DNA from: Pseudomonas sp. WJP1
GTDB lineage: Bacteria > Pseudomonadota > Gammaproteobacteria > Pseudomonadales > Pseudomonadaceae
Direction of reading: 5' to 3'
Length of the DNA: 64,000 nt
Assembly (NCBI RefSeq): GCF_028471945.1
Contig: NZ_CP110128.1
Location: 3,956,501-4,020,500 of the forward strand
Shown: one piece after another, positions 36,183-44,573 of the stretch
How the letters are laid out: the number at the start of each line of letters is the position of its first letter
Position numbering within the stretch: position 1 is the stretch's first letter
The notes under the pieces: model-generated
The model's database searches: none
The model's input: only the letters and a program-made list of their open reading frames with translations
What the model was told of the DNA's origin: nothing
Translations under genes and position numbers: made by a program

Positions 36183-38519
36183 CTAGTGAGCCGCCACCTT
36201 GGCGTCCTGCTCGCGGATAGTTTGCGCCTGATAGTCCGGATCGGACTTGATTTGCTGCTCGGTGAACGGCAACACACTCAGCTGTTTCTGCGAAAACGCC
36301 AGCGTCTGGTCCCGGGCGTATTTCGAGGCCGGATCACTCGACAGCGAGAACGCCAGCAATCCCTTGGCCTGCGGGCCCTTGTCATCGAACGTCACCACTT
36401 GCAGATAGCTGGTGCCGCTGACCACTTCGCGTTTGCCGTCGGTCCTGGGCACGCTCTGGATGGCGTTGTAGACGCCCAGCGTACCCGGCCCGCCGTGGAT
36501 CGGCGTTTGCTCCCCGCCGCTGCTGACCACCTGGACATCGCCCCAGCGCGTGTCTTTCCTGAGCCCTGACGCCTTGACCTGTTCTGCCGATGCCAGCATC
36601 GCCTGGCGCAGCGCCTGCGCTACCGGCGCACGCTCAATCGCCAGGCCGCGCGGCGTGTGCTGCGGGTCCAGCGGATCGAACGCCACGCGCCAGACATCGG
36701 GCAGCTGTTCCAGCGGTTCCACGATGTTCTGGAAATGCACCAAGCCCACGCCGCTGTCGAGATTGGCCTTGCCATCCCACGCCTTGAGACTGGCACACAG
36801 CGGCGCCAGCGCCTGCGCATCGGCCCCCAGGTCGGACGCGCAGAATTGCAACAGGTCCGGCATCACTTGCGCCGCCTGATACACCTGGTCGTCCAGCACC
36901 ATGTGTTGCAGATCCGCTGCCGCGATCGGCCCCGACTTGGCCAGTTTACCCAGGCGATCGAGGGCAAAGCGCGCGCGCAGGCCCAAGGGTTGGCTGTCCT
37001 GGCTGATCAATGGCGAGAACCCGGTGAGCGGCTGCGCCGGGTTGGCCAGCCAGGCCGAATCATTGGAATGCTGCACGAAGTCCTTGCGCAACAGTTGTGG
37101 CAACTTGTCCGCCGCATAGATGCCTTTTTGTGCGGCTTGCGGGTCGATATCCCAGGCGCAGGCACTGTTGGAACCGTCGAGGACGATCATCTGCAAGCCG
37201 ATCCGAGGGTCACTGCACTGCGCGAGTTTTTCGCGGCTGACATTCGGCACCACCGACAGGTTCATGTACAGCGTCTGGCCCTGATCATCCGCCGCCAGGG
37301 TGTTGACCCACGGGATGCCCTGGATTTCATGGACCGAGGCCTGGAACTCCTTGAGGTTGCCGGCACGGTTCATCGCGTACCACTGCTGCAACACCCGGTC
37401 GTTGTCCAGGTTGGCGTCGCGCAAGCTGTAGGCGTACTGGTTGTCCCAGTCCAGCTTGCCAGGCCATTGCACGATCGGGCCGAACTGCGAGCTATACACC
37501 ACGTGGGAAACCGCCTTGACCGAGCCGTCGGGCTGCTTGAGGTCAACGGTCAGTGTCTGCTTGTGCATCGGCAGGGATTTGCCATCAAGCAGGTAACGGG
37601 TCGGGTCCTTGGGATCGAGCTGCAGGCGATACAGGGTGAAATGCTTGGACGAATCCACGGTGTGGGTCCAGGCCAGGTGTTGGTTGAAGCCAATGTTGAT
37701 CATCGGCAGGCCGGGCAACGCGGCGCCCATCACGTCCAGCTTGCCGGGGATGGTCAGGTGCATCTGATAGAAACGCATCCCACCGACCCACGGAAAATGC
37801 GGGTTGGCCAGCAACATGCCGCGGCCATTGAACGAGCGCTCACTGCCCACCGCGACGGCGTTGCTGCCGCGGTCGAGGGCGAAGCGCTGCATACGCATGT
37901 CGGCCACCTGAAAAGCTGTTCCTTTGCCTTTGTTGCCCGCGACCGCAGCCGGTGGCGTCGCGCCCGTCAAGGCTTCGGCAAACTGCCCAACGCCACCTTC
38001 CACCAACAGGCGGCGGGTCAGTTTGACCAGATCCATGCTGGTGATCTCCCTGACCCAATCGCCCTGGCACTGCTGCGGCAAACCCTGGGCCCGACGTTCG
38101 TCCAGGAAGCGGTTGTAGCCGGCCACATATCCTTCCATCAGCTGCCGTACTTCCGGGGTTTGCGCCTGCCAGAAGGCATCGACGGCCTGCGGGGTGTTCA
38201 ACCAGGTGAAAAACAGATCGCTGACGCGGTTTTCACGCTCCTCGACAGTGAACTGGTCCGGGCCGAAAAACCGTGAGCGCTGACCGTTCACCGTGGCGAT
38301 CTCATTGGCCAGCAAACACAGGTTATCCTGAGCGTAGGCATAGCCGATGCCATAACCAAGCCCGCGCTCGTTCTCGGCCCGAATATGCGGCACACCGAAA
38401 CTGGTCCGGCGGATATCGGCACTGGCCTGCTCAGGCTCACTGCGCGCATTCGCCGCAAGACTCAGCCCCAGGCACACACCCGCCAGGCTCATCCTGGCTA
38501 ACTGGCTGGAAATAATCAC
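36183..38519 (-). CDS. pvdQ: PvdQ, pyoverdine maturation / AHL acylase
   Basis: A 778-residue Ntn-hydrolase precursor. A signal peptide is followed by the alpha chain, then the autocleavage point before Ser219 in DRGSNAVAVGS, the N-terminal nucleophile of the beta chain; the P. aeruginosa enzyme uses Ser at almost the same number. PvdQ removes the fatty acyl chain from the pyoverdine precursor in the periplasm and can split long-chain acyl-homoserine lactones. Start GTG 38519 was chosen because AGGAG lies five bases upstream and it gives a family-like N-terminus; the upstream in-frame ATG (38567) has none. Confidence 0.9.
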   Translation of the reverse strand: MIISSQLARMSLAGVCLGLSLAANARSEPEQASADIRRTSFGVPHIRAENERGLGYGIGYAYAQDNLCLLANEIATVNGQRSRFFGPDQFTVEERENRVSDLFFTWLNTPQAVDAFWQAQTPEVRQLMEGYVAGYNRFLDERRAQGLPQQCQGDWVREITSMDLVKLTRRLLVEGGVGQFAEALTGATPPAAVAGNKGKGTAFQVADMRMQRFALDRGSNAVAVGSERSFNGRGMLLANPHFPWVGGMRFYQMHLTIPGKLDVMGAALPGLPMINIGFNQHLAWTHTVDSSKHFTLYRLQLDPKDPTRYLLDGKSLPMHKQTLTVDLKQPDGSVKAVSHVVYSSQFGPIVQWPGKLDWDNQYAYSLRDANLDNDRVLQQWYAMNRAGNLKEFQASVHEIQGIPWVNTLAADDQGQTLYMNLSVVPNVSREKLAQCSDPRIGLQMIVLDGSNSACAWDIDPQAAQKGIYAADKLPQLLRKDFVQHSNDSAWLANPAQPLTGFSPLISQDSQPLGLRARFALDRLGKLAKSGPIAAADLQHMVLDDQVYQAAQVMPDLLQFCASDLGADAQALAPLCASLKAWDGKANLDSGVGLVHFQNIVEPLEQLPDVWRVAFDPLDPQHTPRGLAIERAPVAQALRQAMLASAEQVKASGLRKDTRWGDVQVVSSGGEQTPIHGGPGTLGVYNAIQSVPRTDGKREVVSGTSYLQVVTFDDKGPQAKGLLAFSLSSDPASKYARDQTLAFSQKQLSVLPFTEQQIKSDPDYQAQTIREQDAKVAAH

Positions 38520-38588
38520 ACTTGCTCCTGATCGAAAAACGATGGTTACAGTTCTGCGTACAGACACGCACTGCGCATTCTTCTAGGG

Positions 38589-38611
38589 ACGAAGCAAACG
38601 AGGAAAATTTA
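38589..38611 (-). promoter_or_regulatory. Possible PvdS (iron starvation) promoter of pvdQ
   Basis: On the minus strand TAAAT is followed after 15 bases by CGT. The PvdS consensus is TAAAT and CGT spaced by about 16-17, so this is one base short. The position, about 70 bases before the GTG start, is suitable. Confidence 0.4.
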
Positions 38612-38644
38612 GGAGGCTGGATGGCGGTCCCGAACCGCATTTCA

Positions 38645-38654
38645 CGTCATGACG
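38645..38654. promoter_or_regulatory. Perfect palindrome between pvdQ and the Fur-fold-like regulator
   Basis: CGTCATGACG is a 10-bp perfect palindrome in the intergenic region between divergent genes. It could be an operator, but such short palindromes also occur by chance. Confidence 0.25.
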
Positions 38655-38759
38655 ACGAAATTTCTACATTCAAGTCTTCATGATTTGGGTCGCTCATACG
38701 TCTTATCAGGTAAGAGCGCCCAATTTTTCCCGATCAGGCTCTGAAAAGGAGTTTTCGCC

Positions 38760-39131
38760 ATGTACAACTCGCAACTGCCAACGGACGGTAGCAACGCGTC
38801 AAAGGGCACTTCCGTTGGAGTCGGTGTTTTCGACCAGCGTACCGAGCGCCACGGCAACGAGCGGATCCGCCTCCTGCTCAAGAGCTTTGGCCTGCGCACC
38901 AGTCTGATTCGTCTGAAAGTCATCGACGCCTTGCTCTCGGCCGCCGAAAACGACCGCAGCCTGGGGGTGCGTGGCGTGCACACGCACTTGCTGGAACTGG
39001 ATATTCCCCTGTCGTTCCTGAGTGTGCGCGAAGTGTTGAAACGCTTGTGCAGCGAAGGCGTGATTGTCCTCAATGCGGACAAGAGCTACAGCCTTCACCC
39101 GCGGGCCGCCGCCCTGCTGCACAACGACTGA
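38760..39131 (+). CDS. Fur-fold-like winged-helix regulator
   Basis: A 123-residue protein. After a 30-residue polar N-terminus, residues 34-110 (RIRLLLKSFGLRTSLIRLKVIDALL ... SVREVLKRLCSEGVIVLNADKSYSLHP, shown only in part) resemble the DNA-binding half of Fur-family regulators. The dimerisation domain and His/Cys metal sites of Fur are missing. It may bind DNA without sensing metal directly. AAAAGGAG lies 8 bases before the ATG. Its place next to pvdQ is suggestive only. Confidence 0.7.
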   Translation: MYNSQLPTDGSNASKGTSVGVGVFDQRTERHGNERIRLLLKSFGLRTSLIRLKVIDALLSAAENDRSLGVRGVHTHLLELDIPLSFLSVREVLKRLCSEGVIVLNADKSYSLHPRAAALLHND

Positions 39132-39155
39132 TCGAGCCAGGCCCGGGGCTGCCGC

Positions 39156-39344
39156 TCAGGGCTTGACCTTTCGGCGCATCACGCCGTTGACGACCACCAC
39201 GACCACCGCCACGCCAATGGCGATGTACTGGAACAGTTTTTCGCTGATGACGCCGGTGTTCTGCAAATACGAAAGGCCAAACATGATTCCCAGTACCACG
39301 AGGGAGATCAGAATCGAGTATTTCAAACGTTGCGACTGAGTCAT
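39156..39344 (-). CDS. Small membrane protein with two helices
   Basis: A 62-residue protein starting MTQSQRLKYS. Two hydrophobic helices (about 10-27 and 37-54, the latter with five consecutive Val) are followed by the basic end MRRKVKP. No known domain. ATG 39344 follows AGGAA; a TTG two codons earlier is less likely. Confidence 0.7.
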   Translation of the reverse strand: MTQSQRLKYSILISLVVLGIMFGLSYLQNTGVISEKLFQYIAIGVAVVVVVVNGVMRRKVKP

Positions 39345-39485
39345 TGGCAATTCCTGAATCTGAAAAAATGTATCCGCTGTGTATGCGCCTGCATGCCCGG
39401 GCTCCTGCCGTATGGTGGGGATGGGCGGTGGCTATGTTACAGCCGATGAAGATTTTTAGCTTTATCGCGGGGGCTGGGGCCTGAC

Positions 39486-40225
39486 AGGTGACTCTTTTTT
39501 CGGTGTACATATCCGTTGCTGCGGTAACGGCTACTTATGGTTTCGCCCTTACGGCGACTCACTTTTTCAAACGCCAAAAAGTAAGCAAAAGGCTTTGCCC
39601 CACCACTCGGTGCCTCGCCTAGGCTCGGCATGCCCTCACTCCGGCATTGCTCCGTGGGTCGCCGCGATGGGCCATTCCCCACTGCGCAATGCCTGCGTTC
39701 GGCCAGCGTGGTTTAACGGGGCGCCCAAAATCTAAAGCCAAAGCGAGGCGGCCTTAAAGCCGACCTGACTTTTGCAGATACCCCCGATCCCCTGTAGGAG
39801 CCAGGCTTGCCGGCGAACCAGACGCTGCGGTGTATCTGTTGTACCGCGTTATCGTTCTTCGCCGGCAAGCCTGGCTCCTACAGGGAATTGCGTACGGCTC
39901 CCGATCAGGTCGGCTTTAAGGCCGCCTCGCTCTGCTTTTGCTCTGCTTTGGCTTTTGATTTTCTTGCCCCCTCGAGAGGCCGAGTGGAGGTTCTGCGCAG
40001 TGGGTAAACCGGCAAGGATGCCGGTTTAGCCGCGCTGGGCCATGGATGGCCCATCGCGGCGACCCACGGAGCAGGACCGGAGCGAGGGTATGCCGAGCCT
40101 TAGCGAGGCACCGAACGCCAGGGGCAAGAGCCCTTGGTTACTTGGGGCTTTTCCAAGTGACTCGCCGTAAGGGCGAAACCATAAGTGGCCGTTACCGCAG
40201 GAACGGATATGTACACCGTCACCAA
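39486..40225. repeat. Nested inverted-repeat element, about 740 bp
   Basis: No gene is supported between 39345 and 40396. Outer arms run from about 39486-39680 and 40045-40225; for example GGTGTACATATCCGTT (39502) pairs with AACGGATATGTACACC (40202), and GTCGCCGCGATGGGCC pairs with GGCCCATCGCGGCGAC. A middle pair is GCGAGGCGGCCTTAAAGCCG (39743) with its inverse ending at 39930. The centre is a REP pair (39792-39883). The arms have diverged in places. Short ORFs inside are by-products of the repeats. Confidence 0.8.
39792..39883. repeat. REP pair at the centre of the nested element
   Basis: TGTAGGAGCCAGGCTTGCCG and CGGCAAGCCTGGCTCCTACA are perfect inverted copies around a 50-base spacer with GCGGTGTATCTGTTGTACCGC, itself a hairpin. 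Confidence 0.85.
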
Positions 40226-40396
40226 ACAACAGCCAACCTGACAAACTCGTAATCTTCCCCTCATCCATCTGACAGCCTTGATCTACGATAATAAGGCCAA
40301 CCAACTCGGTAGCACTTCGAAACACACTCGGAACGCCTACCCGCAAAAAACCTTCAAAATATAATCCTTCGCCCGCAACCCGAGACCCCTTCCCTC

Positions 40397-40843
40397 ATGC
40401 GAACCCCTTTACGTCTGGCTGCCTTGGGCGCCCTGTTCATTGCTTCCCTGGCCCAGGCCGCCGACCTGATCCCGATCGAGGTCCACCGGGATGCCAATTG
40501 CGGTTGCTGCAAGAAATGGATCAGCCACCTCGAAGCCAACGGTTTCAAGGTTGAAGACCACGTCGAAAGCAACATGAGCGAGTTCAAGCAACAACATGGC
40601 GTTCCGCCGCGCCTGGCGTCGTGCCACACCGGTTTGATCAACGGCAAATTCGTCGAAGGCCATGTGCCGGCCGATCAGGTGCTGGCCCTGAGCAAGCGCG
40701 ATGACCTGCTGGGCGTTGCCGCCCCGGGCATGCCCATGGGCTCGCCGGGTATGGAAATGGACGGCATGAGCGATGCCTATCAAGTGATCGGCCTGAAAAA
40801 GGACGGCACCGATGTGGTGGTGGCGGACTACCCCGCCCATTGA
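40397..40843 (+). CDS. DUF411 metal-binding protein
   Basis: A 148-residue periplasmic protein with a signal peptide (residues 1-21, ending AQA). The DUF411 signature is present: C35-G-C37-C38-KKW, then a second Cys in SCHTGLINGKFVEGHVP. A Met-rich stretch (GMPMGSPGMEMDGM, 109-122) near the C-terminus fits copper handling. DUF411 proteins are often linked to copper resistance. Its stop overlaps the TTG start of the next gene. Confidence 0.87.
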   Translation: MRTPLRLAALGALFIASLAQAADLIPIEVHRDANCGCCKKWISHLEANGFKVEDHVESNMSEFKQQHGVPPRLASCHTGLINGKFVEGHVPADQVLALSKRDDLLGVAAPGMPMGSPGMEMDGMSDAYQVIGLKKDGTDVVVADYPAH

Positions 40844-41277
40844 TTTTCACCGCCTGCTTCGGCTTGTTCCTGGCTGCATTCGGTGCAGCGACTTTGCTGC
40901 CGCTGCAGTCCGAAGCGGTGCTGGTTGGCCTGATACTCAGCGATCGGCACTGGCTGTGGTTGCTGCTGGCGGTCGCCACGCTGGGGAATGTCCTCGGTTC
41001 AGTGGTGAACTGGTGGTTGGGCGGCGCCATCGAACGCTTCCAGAACCGGCGCTGGTTTCCAGTCAGCGCCAAACACCTGGAACACGCCCGTCGTCACTAT
41101 CAACGTTACGGCCACTGGTCGTTGCTGCTCAGCTGGCTCCCGGTGATCGGTGACCCTCTGACCCTGGTGGCCGGCGTCATGCGCGAACCGCTGGGGCGCT
41201 TCCTGCTGATCGTGACCCTGGCCAAGGGTGCCCGTTATGGCGCGCTCGCCTTGGCCACCCTGGGGTGGATGGGTTGA
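40840..41277 (+). CDS. YqaA/DedA-like membrane protein
   Basis: A 145-residue inner-membrane protein resembling YqaA. The pattern GNVLGSVVNWWLGG and the later RYGHWSLLLSWLPVIGDPLTLVAGVMR match the family, a small relative of DedA membrane proteins. The start appears to be TTG at 40840, overlapping the DUF411 stop by four bases (TTGA), so translation is probably coupled. A link to envelope homeostasis or metal handling is inferred from context only. Confidence 0.82.
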   Translation: MIFTACFGLFLAAFGAATLLPLQSEAVLVGLILSDRHWLWLLLAVATLGNVLGSVVNWWLGGAIERFQNRRWFPVSAKHLEHARRHYQRYGHWSLLLSWLPVIGDPLTLVAGVMREPLGRFLLIVTLAKGARYGALALATLGWMG

Positions 41278-41360
41278 ACCAAGTGCCGCGGCGATTGCCT
41301 GTTTAATGTCGCCCTAATCATGCCGATTCAGTATCGGCGGATTTTCCACGGAGTTCATCC

Positions 41361-42383
41361 ATGCCCCTTACCCGCTCAAGCTGGCTGTCCGGTCTGCTGC
41401 TGACCGCCGCCCTGCCCGCCATCGCTGCCGAAGGCCCGGCCTACGGCCCCGAGCTGCAAGGCTTCGAATACCCCTACACCGTCAAGCATTTTGCGTTCGA
41501 GTCCCAGGGCAAATCCCTGCAAATGGGCTACATGGACGTGGCGGCCCATGGCAAGGCCAACGGCCGCAGCGTGGTGCTGATGCACGGCAAGAACTTCTGC
41601 GGCGCCACCTGGGAGACCTCGATCAAGGCCCTGAGCGATGCCGGCTACCGGGTCATTGCCCCGGACCAGATCGGTTTCTGTACGTCCAGCAAACCGGACA
41701 ATTATCAGTACACGTTCCAGCAACTGGCCAGCAACACCCAACAACTGCTCAAGGCCCTCGGCATCCAGAAAGCCACCTTGCTCGGGCATTCCACCGGCGG
41801 CATGCTTGCCACCCGTTACGCGCTGCAATATCCCGAGCAAGTTGAGCAGCTGGCGCTGGTCAACCCCATCGGCCTGGAAGACTGGAAAGCCCTCGGCGTG
41901 CCCTATCGCACAGTCGATCAATGGTATGAGCGCGAACTGAAAGTAAACGCCCAAGGCATCCACGACTACCAGCGCAGCACCTACTATGATGGCCGCTGGA
42001 AACCTGAGTTCGACCGCTGGGTCGACATGTACGCGGGCATGGCCAAGGGCCCTGGAAAAACCCAGGTGGCTTGGAACTCGGCGCTGATCTACGACATGAT
42101 CTTCACCCAGCCGGTGTACTACGAGCTCAAGGACCTGAAGGTGCCGACCCTGCTGCTGATCGGCACCGCCGACACCACGGCCATCAACAAGGACATTGCG
42201 CCGCCTGAGGTCAAGGCGAAAATCGGTCATTACGATGTGCTCGGCAAGCAGGTGGCAAAACTGATTCCGCAGTCGACCCTGGTCGAATTCCCCGGCATGG
42301 GCCATGCGCCGCAGATGGAAGAACCGGCGCAGTTTCACAAGGCCTTGCTTGGCTGGCTGGACAACACCAACCCCGTTCCTTGA
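41361..42383 (+). CDS. Secreted alpha/beta hydrolase
   Basis: A 340-residue protein with a signal peptide (residues 1-23) and an alpha/beta hydrolase fold. The nucleophile is Ser144 in GHSTGG, HGKNFCGATW supplies the oxyanion region, and the catalytic His is in GMGHAPQME near residue 314. It probably acts in the periplasm on an unknown ester, amide or epoxide-like substrate. It is 13 bases ahead of the dehydrogenase gene and may be cotranscribed. Confidence 0.87.
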   Translation: MPLTRSSWLSGLLLTAALPAIAAEGPAYGPELQGFEYPYTVKHFAFESQGKSLQMGYMDVAAHGKANGRSVVLMHGKNFCGATWETSIKALSDAGYRVIAPDQIGFCTSSKPDNYQYTFQQLASNTQQLLKALGIQKATLLGHSTGGMLATRYALQYPEQVEQLALVNPIGLEDWKALGVPYRTVDQWYERELKVNAQGIHDYQRSTYYDGRWKPEFDRWVDMYAGMAKGPGKTQVAWNSALIYDMIFTQPVYYELKDLKVPTLLLIGTADTTAINKDIAPPEVKAKIGHYDVLGKQVAKLIPQSTLVEFPGMGHAPQMEEPAQFHKALLGWLDNTNPVP

Positions 42384-42396
42384 TGAGGTAAGGCTG

Positions 42397-43350
42397 ATGG
42401 CGCTACAGATTGCAGTGATTGATGATTGGCAGGCTGTGGCCCGCGACGTGGTCGACTGGTCGGCGCTGGAGAGCATTGGCGAGGTTGCGTTCATCCACGA
42501 CTACCCCGCCGACAACGCGACCCTGGCCGATCGCCTGGGCGGGTTTGACGTGATCTGCGTGATGCGCGAGCGCACGCGGTTCGACGACGACCTGCTGCGC
42601 CGCTTGCCCAATCTCAACCTGCTGGTCACCGGCGGCATGCGCAATGCCGCCCTCGACCTCAAGGCCGCCGCCGCGCTGGGCATACAAGTCTGTGGCACCG
42701 ACAGCTACAAGCATGCCGCGCCGGAGCTGACCTGGGCACTGATCATGGCCGCGACCCGCAACCTGGTGGTCGAAGCCAACGCCTTGCGCGCCGGCAAGTG
42801 GCAGCAAGGCCTGGGTGGCGACCTGCACGGCAAGACCCTGGCGATCCTGGGACTGGGCAGCATTGGCCAACGGGTCGCCCGCTTCGGCCAGGCGTTCGGC
42901 ATGCGGGTCATCGCCTGGAGCGAAAACCTCACCGCCGAACGCGCCGCCGAGTTCGACGTGACCTATGTCAGCAAGCAGGAATTGTTCGAGCAGGCCGACG
43001 TGTTGTCGGTGCACCTGCTACTCAGTGAACGCAGCCGTGGCCTGGTCGACAGCCAGGCGCTGGCATGGATGAAGCCCACGGCGCTGCTGGTCAACACTGC
43101 CCGAGGGCCGATCGTCGATGAAGCGGCGCTGATCAAGGCCCTGCAGAAACAACGCCTGGGTGGAGCGGCGCTGGACGTGTTCGAGCAGGAGCCCTTGCCC
43201 GAACATCATCCGTTCAGAACCCTGGACAACGTATTGGCAACGCCCCATGTCGGGTACGTCAGCCAACAGAATTACCATCTATTCTTTGCGCAAATGATCG
43301 AGGACATTCAAGCCTGGTCGGCGGGAAAACCGATTCGCCTGTTGAGCTGA
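42397..43350 (+). CDS. D-2-hydroxyacid dehydrogenase
   Basis: A 317-residue NAD-dependent enzyme. The Rossmann motif GLGSIGQRV is near residue 150. The catalytic residues are Arg in NTARGPIVDE, Glu in DVFEQEPLP and His in TPHVGYVS. It interconverts a 2-oxoacid and a D-2-hydroxyacid; the substrate is not evident. ATG 42397 was chosen; longer in-frame versions overlap the hydrolase gene. Confidence 0.86.
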   Translation: MALQIAVIDDWQAVARDVVDWSALESIGEVAFIHDYPADNATLADRLGGFDVICVMRERTRFDDDLLRRLPNLNLLVTGGMRNAALDLKAAAALGIQVCGTDSYKHAAPELTWALIMAATRNLVVEANALRAGKWQQGLGGDLHGKTLAILGLGSIGQRVARFGQAFGMRVIAWSENLTAERAAEFDVTYVSKQELFEQADVLSVHLLLSERSRGLVDSQALAWMKPTALLVNTARGPIVDEAALIKALQKQRLGGAALDVFEQEPLPEHHPFRTLDNVLATPHVGYVSQQNYHLFFAQMIEDIQAWSAGKPIRLLS

Positions 43351-43487
43351 TAACGCCCGGCGACTGGGGGTTTTTCTTGCAAAAACCGCCGAAAAAAATG
43401 AATAAATGTTCAGGCTGCGGTGTTTATGTTTCGGTTGAAGGGTCATCAGCCCTTCTCAACGTTTTCGGCCCGTTCGGAGCATTGCCC

Positions 43488-44021
43488 ATGAATCGCCGTC
43501 TCTCGATCGTTACTGCACCGCTGGTGCTCGCCGTCGCACTGTCCAGTTCCCTGGCATGGGCCAACGGCGAGGAAGATACCCCCGCCAAACCGCAGTGCCC
43601 TCGAGGGCAGGTGTTCGATAGCAAGGCACAACGGTGCGTGAAACAAACCAGCATGCTCTTGCCGGATGCCGACCGTACCGATTACGCCTATCAACTGGCC
43701 AAGGACGGGCGTTACGAAGAAGCCCTGGCCCTGCTCGATACGCTCAAGCAGCCCAACACCGCCAAGGCCCTGAACTATCGCGGCTACGCCACGCGTAAAC
43801 TGGGACGCACCGATGAAGGCATCGGTTATTACCTGCAAGCGGTCAAACTCGACCCGCAGTATGCGCTGGTTCGCGAATACCTCGGCGAAGCCTATGTGAT
43901 CAAGGGCCGGCTGGACCTCGCCCAGGAACAGCTGCAGCAGATAAAATCGATCTGCGGCAACACCACCTGCGAGCAATACCAGGACCTGGCCGAAGCCATC
44001 AACGCGTCATCGAAAACCTGA
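43488..44021 (+). CDS. Exported TPR protein
   Basis: A 177-residue protein with a signal peptide (residues 1-24, ending LAWAN). A short CPRGQVFDSKAQRC segment follows, with a Cys pair that may form a disulfide. Then come tetratricopeptide-like helices from about 60 to 160 (for example TAKALNYRGYATRKLGRTDEG). It probably acts as a periplasmic protein-protein interaction module. It ends 24 bases before the ECF sigma gene and may be in the same transcript. ATG 43488 was chosen because it starts the signal peptide. Confidence 0.8.
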   Translation: MNRRLSIVTAPLVLAVALSSSLAWANGEEDTPAKPQCPRGQVFDSKAQRCVKQTSMLLPDADRTDYAYQLAKDGRYEEALALLDTLKQPNTAKALNYRGYATRKLGRTDEGIGYYLQAVKLDPQYALVREYLGEAYVIKGRLDLAQEQLQQIKSICGNTTCEQYQDLAEAINASSKT

Positions 44022-44045
44022 CAACCCGATTGGAGGGAGGTCGCT

Positions 44046-44573
44046 ATCGCCAGCGATCAGGAAATTAGGGCAGAACTGGGGCAGCATCTGGCGCGATTGT
44101 GGCGCTATGGCCTGCTGTTGTCCCGACAACGGCATGTGGCCGAGGACCTGGTGCAGGCGACCTGCGTGCGGGCGCTCGAACGCGGCGGGCAGTTCGAATC
44201 GGGCACGCGCATGGACCGTTGGCTGATGAGCATTCTGCATTCGATCTGGATCAATGAAGTGCGCACCCGCCGAGTGCACCAGGGCCAGGGCGTGGTGGAT
44301 GTCGATCAAGCCCTGTCATTCGATGGCGAACAGGCGGCGCAGACCCATGTGCGCGCCGCGCAGGTGATCAGGCGCGTCGAGGCGTTGCCCGAGGCCCAGC
44401 GCGAAACAGTGTTCCTGGCCTACGTCGAAGGATTGTCCTACCGCGAAGTGGCCGATGTGTTGCAAGTCCCCATCGGCACCGTGATGAGCCGACTGGCCGC
44501 CGCCCGGCTGAAACTGGCCGAGTATCCGCCGCTGCACACGGTGCCGAACCCTTCCACCGGAGAACGTCGATGA
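44046..44573 (+). CDS. ECF sigma factor (apparent ATC start)
   Basis: A sigma-70 family ECF factor of about 175 residues. Region 2 is visible from ARLWRYGLLLSRQRHVAEDLVQATCVRALE, and region 4 from EALPEAQRETVFLAYVEGLSYREVADVLQVPIGTVMSRL (both shown in pieces here). The frame with a full region 2 has no ATG, GTG or TTG before 44097, but a strong GGAGGGAGG (44032-44040) lies five bases before ATC at 44046 (then GCC AGC GAT). I therefore place the start at ATC. A TTG at 44097 is the alternative but removes the first helix. It overlaps the anti-sigma gene by four bases. Confidence 0.8.
   Translation: MASDQEIRAELGQHLARLWRYGLLLSRQRHVAEDLVQATCVRALERGGQFESGTRMDRWLMSILHSIWINEVRTRRVHQGQGVVDVDQALSFDGEQAAQTHVRAAQVIRRVEALPEAQRETVFLAYVEGLSYREVADVLQVPIGTVMSRLAAARLKLAEYPPLHTVPNPSTGERR

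Noticed and set aside
39437..39682. Short ORFs inside the repeat region 39345-40396
   Set aside because: They translate arms of the inverted repeat in different frames, have no ribosome sites and match no family I know.
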